Shown here piece by piece: positions 36,133 through 48,200 of a DNA stretch of 64,000 bases. The stretch's first letter is position 1. Each line of letters begins with the position of its first letter. Under the pieces are notes generated by a model. It saw only the letters and a list, made by a program, of their open reading frames with translations. It ran no database searches and was not told where the DNA came from. Source of the DNA: Patella vulgata (taxonomy: Eukaryota; Mollusca; Gastropoda; Patellidae); contig NC_065884.2 of NCBI RefSeq assembly GCF_932274485.2, forward strand, positions 58,528,546-58,592,545, given 5' to 3'. The position numbers and the translations under genes are program-made.

Positions 36133-39100
36133 ATGAGATTTGTAATAAGTTGTACCATTGCTGGTAAGTAGAAATTGAAAAGCATCGATTATCCATATTT
36201 TTAAATGTTAAAATTAGTGGTTTTGTATAGCATTTCAACATTTCATTTGTTTTTGTACATAAGTAAGTAGTCACGTTATGTTTTCTTTCACAAAGCATTT
36301 TCAGACGTTACTCAACTGTCAATCACTATTTATGAGAAATATCTTTGATCGAGAAACACGAAACTTTGCACCCAGTTTCTTATTGATGTATTTGATACAT
36401 TAAAACAACAAAAGTTTTATAATTTTCCTTAAAATAAGGCGAACAATTTTGAGTAGATTCTTAATTTAAATCTAAGAATGTTTTGTAAACTCGGGGCCGG
36501 GTGATCAACGTAATCATTATTTGACGAACAACGAATGGGCCGATGGAAAGTGCCGATAGCAATATTCGATCAAATTATAATAACGCTAACATCTTACAAA
36601 TACTTTATTATTAGCTGTGTACATGTTGAAATATTTTTAAATTTAGTGATGCATGAGAATCAAATTTTATGGATTGAGAATTCTTTGATAAAAGAATCAT
36701 AGATAACAGATATTTTATTATTAAATGTATTGCAAATTGAGATGGGTATTGATAAATTAATTGATAAATTAACATATAGTTTACTAGACAAATAAATGAG
36801 AGAAATGAAATGAAATGAAATGAAATGGGGTTTAACGTCCTACTGTTTTGCTCCTAACTGGGCTAATGAAGACGGGCATACGCCATACAGTGTGCTATGA
36901 GGGAAATTTTGCCCGGACAGCGGCACTACGGCCTACTCTTATATCGAATTCCAACTGTCAAGGGATCTTTTACGTGCACGCCATTGTGTACACGGGACCT
37001 CGGTTTTTCGTCTCATCCGAATGACTAGACAGCTGTCCTTGTCAGGCCCTCCGTCCTGCATCACTGACAAGGGGGAATCACGCCGGAAAATCGGGATGAA
37101 CTTTCTCGGCCAATGCAGGGATCGAACACCCGACCTCCAGACTAGCGAGCCAGCGCCTTACCCACTTAGCCACCGTGATCCCCAATAAATGAGAGAGAGA
37201 GGGAAATGGGGTTTAACGTCCACTCGACACAAACTAGGTCATTTCCGGACTAACATATGGTTTAATTTTATTTCAACAATTCGCTTGCACATAGGGGTCT
37301 TTAGCAGTGGGAGGAAACCGGAGGACCCGGAGAAAACCCACGAGGTTGGACAGGCGACCCTACTCCTTGTCACGTACAACCGGGGATGACAAATAAATGG
37401 AGGCAATAAACTTATGATAGTTTACTATACAAATGGAGATAATCAATCTGGTTAAAATATTTCGTTCGGTTTTTTTTATACTTTCGATGGCTGATTGAAA
37501 CACAGGCCCCAAGTTTACAAATCATTCTTAGACTAAAGTTAAGAATTTTCTCAAAATTGTTCGCCTTATTTTAACTAAAATATAGCCCTTTATAAAACTT
37601 TTGTCTTTTTAATTTATCAAATACAAGAATAAGAACCGTATGTGCAAAGTTGTGTTTTTCTGGGACAAAGATATTTCTTATAAACAGTGATTGAAAGTTG
37701 AGTAAATTCTTAAATTAAGTCTGAGAATGCTTTGTGAACTCGGAGCCAGATTTATATTTCGTTTCGTTTTTTGTTGTTTTTTTTATAATTTCGATGGCCG
37801 GTTGTAGAGGGGGGTTGCATACAAGCGGCTTTCGAACCAATGGCGTCAGACATCTGATTAACCAATCAGCGATGATGTTTCTCGTGAAAAACCCACATTT
37901 CCGTGCACAGCATTCCAAGAACTCGTCGTAACAGACCGTTTATTTGGCTAATACATCATATCGACGAGAATGTGGGTTACATAACAGCTCTTCCGGATTC
38001 CTTGAGTAGTAAAAACAAGGAAAACGAAATTTTGAACTAATATACTTATAATAGTTTACTACACAAATAAATAGAGATAATATACACTTATTTATATTGT
38101 ATGTATCCGGTGAGGGGTGAATGAGACGGATAAGGGCTTGTCATTGATTGAAATGGCAAAGTTTCGATACTTATTTATATTGTATGTATCCGGTGAGGGG
38201 TGAATGAGACGGATAAGGGCTTGTCATTGATTGAAATGGCAAGGTTTCGATACCATACACCTGGTGGACTTTCTTCGGTTCCTCCGGTTTCCCCCAACTG
38301 GTAAAGAACCCTACGCACCAGCAAATTATTTAGACCAATAAAATGATACACCCCCCTCTCTCTCTCTCCCTCTCTCCCTCTCCCCCTCTCTTGCTCTCTC
38401 TCTCACCCACTCCCTCTCTCTCTCTCTCTCTCTCCCTCTCTCCCTCTCCCCCCTCTCTTGCTCTCTCTCTCACCCACTCCCTCTCTCTCTCTCTCTGCAT
38501 TGTTAACTTTAATTTAGAGAATAATTATATTATTGATTTTTTCTTTGGTTATAATAATTATAATTAACACTGTATGTGTCTATTACATTCATAGCGACAT
38601 AGACAGTTTTATCATATTTCGCTACATTAATTTGTATTAATATGAAAATATTAAAACGCTGAAAGAGCGTGATTATAGAAAATTAATATAAATAATATTA
38701 ATATGAAATCCAATTTTAAAGAAACCACCTTATCGGTAACTTACATTACAATGCGAGTGTGTTAAACTAAATCTTTCTTTTAACTGGGTTCATAAAAGAG
38801 GCGAGGGGAAGGGAGGGGGCTATGACTGTGAATAGCTTTATTAACGTCTGTTTTCACCGGTGGGATAGTGCAGGCGAGGTTGGGGAGATGATAGGTGTTG
38901 ACCCAGTAGTCGGGGATCAATTAAGTCTCAAAACTAGCTTAGCTCGTGCGCGCTGTATCATAAGGCCTGTCATTGAGTCAACTGGCGTGGTTTCGAATCC
39001 CCGGTTGTACGTGACAAGGAGTAGGGTCGCCTGTCCAACCTCGTGGGTTTTCTCCGGGTCCTCCCACTGCTAAAGACCCCTACACGCAAGCGAATTATTG

Positions 39101-39167
39101 AAATAAAATTAAACCGTGTGTTAGTCCCGAAATGACCTAGTTTGTGTCGAGTGGACGTTAAAGCACA

Positions 39168-39201
<34 letters not shown>

Positions 39202-42200
39202 TCTCTCTTATTATCGTAACAACGGTACTAGGTATCGATTGTTCATTTTATCGTTAAACTTTTAAAACTCACAGGTGTTCAAATCCATTTAAATCTCAGT
39301 CATCCGACGATCTACAGGGTTGATTATAGGCTTGTCTAGATAATAATTTATATAACATTTGAAGCCCAAAGAAAGATCAGCAATAAACAGATTAATAACT
39401 TGCCTAATTCATCTTTAAATCATATATGAATAAACAGTGATGTCTCTTTAAGTTGAACATCTGTGTAACATTAGGAAAAGGTCGATATTTATGAGTAGGC
39501 TATTATTCGTATGGTACAGTTGGCGACAGATTTTTTTACTACATCAAGTGTATGAATCAGCCTATGATAGTCTATCACATATCGAACTTCTATATATTGT
39601 GCAGTATTAACTGGCTTAATGCGTCATATTGCGTAATATAGCATGACAAATAACATTTTATCATTATTTTGAAAAGTTGTTTAACGTTTGACTAGGCTAA
39701 TACGGTGTGCGATGAGGGAAATATACCCGGATGGCGATACTATAGCCTACCCTAGTCTTATTTCTAATTCTGTCAAGGGTTCTTTTACGTGAACGGCAAC
39801 GTGTACACGGCTTTTTAGTTCCACCGAACGCCTATACGTTATCCCTTGGTAGGACCCCGTCCTACACCACTGACAAGGGGGAACCACGCTGACGAACTTT
39901 CCCAGTAATATGTTGCGCACCAATAGGTCATCATTTTCTGTTTGAAGGCCATTTCAATACAGTATATATTTACTGTTAATAATGCAAATTCCTTTGATAG
40001 AACGTGTCATTATTTTTTTTATTATTAATATTATTATTATTATTTTTTTTTTTTTTTTTTTTTTTGCTCTGCTCCGATACAATAGAACCAAATGAATATT
40101 ATCAGACCCCGCTCACATCAATAATGTTTTTAAATCAATATGCTAATTTGTTATAATATATATAGTCACATTGACAATAAATACAGAATATGTAGGTGTA
40201 ACATATGTCTATCGGTAGTTAACATCTCCCCAAAAGTTAGCAAATGTTTTATAACAAAATGTTACCTATATGCCTAGATAAAACAGTTACTGACAACTGT
40301 TGTTTATATATAGATACACTCTGTAAGAGCTTAATCTGCCTATTGCAGGTGTTTATTGGCGCGGTTTCGATTCCCCGGTTGCACGTGCCAAGGAGTAGGG
40401 TCGCCTGTCCAGCCTCGTGGGTTTTCTCCGGGTCCTCCGGTTTCCTCCCACTGCTAAAGACCCCTACGGGCAAGCGAATTATTGAAATTCTCTTAGACAT
40501 TTATTAACATGACACGTCCATATTCAAGTCTCTAGACTATCGGATGGGAGATATTTTAATGGATTAGAACGCCCATGAGTTAAAAATTGATAATCAAGAC
40601 TTAGTCTTGTTTGGCCAGTACCGTTGCTACGATAATAAACTTCGCGCAGAATAAGATAATTTGAATGACATTTTCGATATATTCATTTTTCATCATCTTT
40701 TTTTGAACTATTATAACAATCTCTAATCCCAAAAATGATCAGAGCTTCGCTTAGTCTCCGATAGTTTGGTCTTAATCTTCTATGGGTGACACCTTAGCAA
40801 TCCCCATTTTCATGTGGACGTATATTGTTGTCGCCCCTGTCCGTCCGTCCATCCATCCACAATTTGTTTGTGGATACTCTACAGGTCACAATTCCTATCA
40901 GATTTTGACAAAACTTGACAAAAATTTATCTTCAAAAGATCTCAGTTCCTTTCGATATTGGCATGTATCGGATCGAAACTTCATCGATTATGATCCCAGA
41001 TTGAACGAACAATCACGTTTTTAGCTTGTGGACAGTCTAGAGGTCACAATTTTTATCCGATTTAGATGAAACTTGAAGTATATGTTAATAACCCAAATAT
41101 CTCGGTTCCTTGCGATATTTGCCCTTGTCGAACCACAACTTCATGGATTATGGCCCCTGATTGTACGAAAATTGCGTTTTTAGCTTGTGGTTACTCTATA
41201 GATCACAATTTTTATCCTATTTAAAAAAATCGTTATAACGCAACCCCGTTACACCATAATGATGATTGAGTTCGAATTTCGTGAAAATCGAATCGAAACT
41301 GCCGGACAAAATGGCCGCTCCTTGTATGCAAATAGTGTTAAAGTATGTAATACCAAGCTCGTGGACCCTCTAGAAATCACAATTGTTATCCGATTTTGAT
41401 TAAACTTAAAATATATGTTTATATCCCGAAGATCTCGGTTCCTGTAGATATTCGCGCATATCGGGCCGTAACTTCATGTATTATTGCTCCTGGTTGTACG
41501 AAAAATTACGTTTTTAGATTGAGGTCACAATTTTTATCTGATTTTACAAAACGTTTAAATATGTCACCGTTACACCCTAATGGCGGTTGAGTTCGAATTT
41601 CGTGAAAATCGGACCGAAACTGTCTGACAAAATGGCTGCCCCTTGTACGCAAATAGTGTAAAAGTATGTAATGCCAAGGTTGTGGGCCCTCTTAGAGGTC
41701 TCAATTGTTATCCGATTTTGATGAAACTTAAAATACATGTTTATATCCCACATATCTTGGTTCCTTTCGATATTCACGCATAACTTCCTGGATTATGGTC
41801 CGTTTTGGCTTGTGGGCCCTCTAGATTTCAAAAAACAAATCTCAATATTTAATAATAAAAATAATATTTTGTTCCATGTAAACAGACACCACAATCCGCG
41901 GGTCCAGGTTCACATTATAGGCTAGCAGCCAAAGCTCCAAAAGGGACTTAAATGGCAAGATACCCCTATCCGAGGTAGAACAAAATTTAAAACTGGTTCT
42001 TGGGTAAATTTTCAACATAGCCCAATACATGTATATTTATTTACACTTTTACCAATGGGCAGTTTTTTTTTTGTAAGATAATAGATTTGGGGGTAGGGAT
42101 AGCCTTTTGGTTCTTGTTCTTTGATGCCGAAAAAACTTGAAAATAATTTACTACCATTTAAATGTGGAATAGGTGACCAATGCATATTTTTGGTCAGAAC

Positions 42201-45200
42201 TTCTAAATTTGCATATATGACGTAATTGTGATGTAATAGAAACATCATTGATTTTATTTTGTCATAATTCTGGCCAAATCCGTGTGGGTCAAATCCGCCA
42301 CATCGCCGACATTTATCTTCTCTGCAGCAGCCATAATGATTGTAATGTCACGTGATTATGTCGAATTTGGAATTTGGAATTTCACATTTCGAATTTAGTA
42401 ATTTGGAACGGGTGTTTATCCGGCCCAGGCATCAGATAGGTAAACTAGCACTAATTAGTTGTGCAACATTACAATTTATTTAAATTCTAATTTGTTTAAT
42501 TTATGGGGCGGTCAATTTGCTATTTTATTGGTAAGACATGAATTTGGAATTTTGAATTTCGCATTTGGAATTTGGAATTTGGATGAGCCTTCTGGGCTTT
42601 CGTACCAAATAGATTTTAAACAGTATCATTTGATATAATGTCCTTGCAGCACCCGGCGTAACTCTTACAGTGTCTGAAAACCGTTAAATAAAGCCTCAAC
42701 GAGCGCGGTCTGGCACGTTAAGGACTTGTTCTTCTCGGAGTACAGGCTCGGTCGTGGGAAAGGGCTCGTCCCCGTCGGCTTATCTCCGCAATTGAATTCA
42801 CTTGGATTAAGGTCTCCTTAAGAACAGTATACAAGGAAATTATTAACAATCCTTTATGAGATGTTAATCTTATTTGAGTAACCGTCATATAGATGTTTAA
42901 AAGTTTGTTGACAAGTAATCACTGAAACAGGAAGGAAGGAGGTCATTAATGTGTGTGTATTTATCATACGTGATAGGACACACGGACACAGCAGCACTTA
43001 TTGAACAGCTTTCATACGGAAAAGGTCCGTATAACATTGCCGTCTTTTTAACGTCTTTTTTGCTACTTTAAGACCCTGAAATGTTGTGCTATAGCGTTTT
43101 TATGAATCTATTATTTTATGTGATTTTAACCATGATAAAGTCTGTAATCATTATTTTTGATGAGTTTTTTTCGGAATTTTCATAGTTTTCCTGTCTGTCT
43201 GCATGCCGGTTGATCTACGCACTAAATTTAGGGAGGTGGGACCTTGCAAATCTGTAAATGATGTGATTCTATGGTAAAAGGGTATAAACTTTCTGAAATG
43301 ATACATTAGTGAAGCCAAATAGTCCAAGATTTTTAGTAAGATTAGACATTCATTTTTTTTAATAGCTCAGCGACTGTCGAGCGAGTTTACTCTCTCCAGT
43401 AATTTGTAGCTAGGTCTGGGTACTTGACTAGTACTGATGGTGATCTTGGTAGATAACTGCCATCATGCTGTAATAGAATTATGCTCAGCTACTCCTACGT
43501 ACGCCGCGCGAAAAACTGCCAAAATACGTGATACGGACGGGAAAAATCCCCCTTGCCAAAAGTCTCTATCTTACATAACCCATATTTCATTTTAAGGCAC
43601 GAATCAACGTGTAATTATATATAATGTCCATTTAGTTTGAATCGATAAGTGTTGAAGTTACCGTTCACAAGCAGAGTATGCTCTCCTCGGCTGTAGTCAC
43701 GAGAGGCTAAGCTATTAACATATTTTTGTAAATTTTGTCCGTTTTCCAATTCGGCAGACTGGTAAACATAGACTGACGATTTCTCCCAGAATTATTTAAA
43801 TTTCATGGACAAGATTAAATCTTTGTTTACTGGTTATTTCCCTTCATCGCAAGGATGTTGATACAGTTGGTGGTACAGTAGTAAACCGACATATCATCGC
43901 TTCTAATTATAAAACGAGAATGGTTATGCACAGCGTCAACTGCATGCATCAAAATCCTTGTGTACGCTTCCTCGTGCTTTCTGAAACGATAGGCGGTTCT
44001 TGGCGTTCAAGCGGGTTTTGAATCTCTCCAAATCATGATACATATTATTAATTCCCTCTGGTTTTGCTCAATTCGTTTTAGAGATGGCCAGTCCATTGTG
44101 TTGATAAAGAAAGACAGCCATGGAATGTATATTTATGACCCGGCATACTAACATTTCTCTGAAATATCATACAAGGAAGCTTCAAATATGCAAATCAGGA
44201 CTAATTAGTTTATTTTTGTTGTAAATTGCAAACGAATAAAGAACTCATATCACAGTGGAATGCAGAATTGTTATTGTAATCTTGGTGTTGTTGCCTGTAG
44301 AATTGTAATTCACATGACTTTGTAGTAATATACCTTTATGAATAGGCTTGTTTGGGGATGTTACAAATACTTATATGTAGGGCCTATATTTGGTAGGCCA
44401 AATTATTACTGAACAATTAGTAGTCCCAAAATGTTTTCCTTCGTTCATTGTATTGCGATTTAACGCCCATGTAGCGGGGAAGGTGTAGCTATTAAGAAAA
44501 TAATAATAATAGCATTTCTATAGGGCTAGCGGAATGAACTATAATTTTCTTGTTAAAGGTAAGTAGAGAATTAAAAAAAAACATGGCAATGTGCGGACAT
44601 TTCTCTTAATATCTCATGACAGTACAATCACAGTCTCATATGGCACCTCTTTGTCTCCGACAGAAAATCGGTTGTGTTACTACTCTCTACAGCCAAGTAA
44701 GAATAATCTGCGCACAATACAGGTTTGTAGTTCTTAGAAAATGAAATGAAATGAAATGGGGTTTAACGTCCTACTGTTCTGCTCCTATACTGGGCTAATG
44801 AAGACGGGCATACGCCATACAGTGTGCTATGAGGGAAATTTTGCCCGGGCAGCGGCACTATCGCCTGCTCTTATATCGAATTCCAACTGCCAAGGGATCT
44901 TTTACGTGCATTCCAATGTATACACGGGACCTCGGTTTTTCGTCTCATCCGAAGGACTAGACAGCTGTCCTTGTCAGGCCCTCCGTCCTGCATCACTGAC
45001 AAGGGGGAACCACGCCGGAAAATCGGGATGAACTTTCTCGGCCAATGCAGGGATCGAACACCCGACCTCCAGGCTAGCGAGCCAGCGCCTTACCCACTTA
45101 GCCACGTGGTCCCCCTTAGTTCTTAGAAGTTGAACTTTCCGCCATTTGCAAATTACGACAGACTGATCGCTAATTACAAGCCTGTTTGTTGTCAGGTGAC

Positions 45201-48200
45201 GTCCGCCGCCATCTTAACGTTTTCGCGAAATCTAAATGATGATTCTGTTTATAATTCGATCGAATAGGCCTACAAGCCGGGAGATTAGCAAGCTTTGTTT
45301 TTTTTTTCATTTTCTAAATGAAATGTTCAATAATCAATTTTTAGTACACATTACTGTGGATTAGGCAATGAGAAATTTGATATTTTCCGAAAAATGCAAA
45401 TCAAGCACGTTACTTGAAAAAAGAAATAACCTTGTAATTATTAAATGTTCTACTCTGTAGAGCATATTACGGAATAAATTCAACTCTGCTTTGAATCACA
45501 GATGAAATATATATACAACACACGTGAAATAGAAAGTATGCCTATGCCCCCCCCACCCCCGCTGTGTTTGTGCAACCATATAATATAACAAGCAGTATAG
45601 TATACTACAAAGCCCTGTGGAATTGTGACGTCAAAATTAAAAAATCATCCGTCAATCGAGACGCAATTGTCCAATGAACAACCATGACAAGTTGTATGTC
45701 AATCGTACATGAATTGACGGAGCCTTAGGCTTTTTTCGAAAAGCGCCAACCCCAAGAACAAGACCAGTAACGCTAAGAGGCTAATTCCTGGTCCAAAAAT
45801 GATATAGTGTGTGCTATTTGCGATTTTTCTTATTCAATCACTGAGTGTACTGGAGAAAAACACAAAATATAGCTTATCTTATACTTCCTTATCGTTAAAT
45901 AGTTAGATTTTACGCATACAGTCAAAATCTATGATTTTTTACAGTTGCCATGGAAACCATGAGAAATAACTTTTCTGTCCCATTTTGAAAATCGCACAAG
46001 AACTGATAACATAATGTCGATAAAATTACCTTTCAAACCATACCAAATAACCGTTGTTCTACTATAGGTTCTACTATAGGTATGGGTATCGGACAAATAT
46101 GGACTTAATCCGCTAGCCTATTAGGGCCTATAATAACTGGGGGATGTCCAAGTCCTACAACAGCGCCCGCAACTAAATTTGATCAAAATTTGGAAAAGCA
46201 GTACGTTTAGTAGGTTACAGTGAGACTAGTTCATCTTTTATTTACAAATATATATTCTGATATATTAATCTTTTATTTTAGTTCTTGCTCTAGTGGCAAC
46301 TATCCAAGCTTGTGACGACACAAAGTTGGAAGCATGCAAGACAGCGTTTGATGATAGTATAACCGCTGCAGGTGACAACGCAACCCTGAAATGCAGGTAG
46401 GTGTTAACAAACGAATAATTTTCAACGCATATTATCATAATTTGTATTAGAATAAATTAATGCTTGTATCACAAATAATGAATTATATGAACCAATAATA
46501 AAATCACCGGACAATTTTTCTTTGTGATAATGCGCTTTACATTTTCGACGCGACATTTTGTATGTACACTTGAGGCCATGACGTTATGTAAAAAAAATAT
46601 TGAGCAGCCATTGGATTTTGAAAAATCATATAGAATTATGTGGTACCGTTCTACTTTTATGTCGTATTTACGGTAATAACGGGTTATATCAGGTTATACG
46701 TTATATTTCCCAGTAGTTCACTCAAATACAAAAACCTAAAATTAATGTTTTTGTTGGGTACTATAGAACAAAATGGGCGAAGGAAGACTGTTCCATTATT
46801 TAAATGCCTCTTCTGCCTCTCATGTGTCCTAGGATTAGTTCACCAATCCTCCACTGTATTCCAGAACAAGTTGAACTACCTTATCCTAGAACAATTACCT
46901 CATCTGTTCCTGGTATTAAAGGAATGATTCAACATTCTTTCCGTGTGACCTGGTTCAATGTACAAATTCGACGTCCCAAGAATAGCTCCTCATTCCTTCT
47001 ATGTGTCCTAGGACCAGAACCTGTCTGCCCCACCCCCACGCCCTTTCCCCCTGTATCTCCAAGGGCCAACCCCTCCTCCAATTACCCCGTACCTGAGTAT
47101 ACTGTTTTCGTATTTCCTAGAACCAACCTCTCCACCCCACTCCCCACATCGACCCCCACCCTCCCTGTGTGTCCTGGGATTAGTCCGATCCCATATTATG
47201 CCCCTCTCCCTCTGTCTTAGGATTAGCCACAAGTCCTGATAATCTCCTCGTTTAATAATCATAAGTAATGGATGCGGTGCACGAGTCAGATATGCTTCGC
47301 TAACAAACTCTTATTGCACTCGTTTGTTAATAACAACATTTTTTTATCCACGAATATAGTGCCTCTGCGGTGTTAAACACGTGCCTTACCGGTGAAGTGG
47401 CCGACTGTCCAGATGGCTTCAATTTCACCAAATATCTCGAATTAAAAGCGGAAAATGATGCGTTTATGGTAGATAACAAGACGTGTAATGCAGGTAGGTA
47501 CTCACCAATCCAATAATATTAATATATCGCTCATCCCAGAAATCGGGGACTATAAAAGATAATCAATTATGTTCGGTGAAATGCGTGAACAGTCCAAAGT
47601 GGCCATATTTGGTTAATTATTGACGTCATTGGGCATATTTAACCAATCCAATAATTAACAAATAGCTCATCCCAAAAATCGGGGAATATAAAAGAGCAAA
47701 ATTTGGATTAGAAAATCCTCCTGCAAAATTTCATGGATCCGCCCCTGGTTATATATACTTGAGAAATGTGCAGTATTGTAATATTCAATAGATGACCATA
47801 ATATAGCAATAGACATGGTTGGTATTTATAAATTATTAATGTAAATAGTTTATACTTTGATGTCGCTCATTTAATACAGATATGTTTATATTTCTTCTTT
47901 TAATACAGATATGACAATGTGTCAAAAGATGATACATAGCTGTCAAGATAAACTTCTGGTTGCCAAAACTTGCGAGTAAGAAAATCTTTTATTTAATCAC
48001 CGTAATCTTGACTGAAAGATATATTATAACTCTAGCGATCTTCGCCGATCGTTCAAGATTAATGCTCGAGTTGCCACGATTTCACTATAAATGAAATATT
48101 ATTATTCTCACCCGTCCCATATTATATTAAGGAATTTGAGTCATATTTAGAATGGTTGAAAGATTCCGGATAACCTAGCACTGGCTCAATTCAACGGCCT

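Larger units (their letters stand above)
36164..46281 (+). other. Intron 1 (10.1 kb) of the cysteine-module gene: content summary
   Basis: Besides the SINEs, MITEs and arrays listed separately, 42.0-44.7 kb and 45.1-46.2 kb show no recognisable gene. An aatttggaattt-rich block is at 42360-42590. The absence of a missed exon is supported by the intact signal peptide that exons 1 and 2 form together. Confidence 0.6.

Noticed and set aside
46804-47220. 138-codon proline-rich open frame between exons 2 and 3 of the cysteine-module gene
   Set aside because: It lies in an intron, its composition follows a C/T-rich decayed repeat, and it has no domain, signal or similarity.
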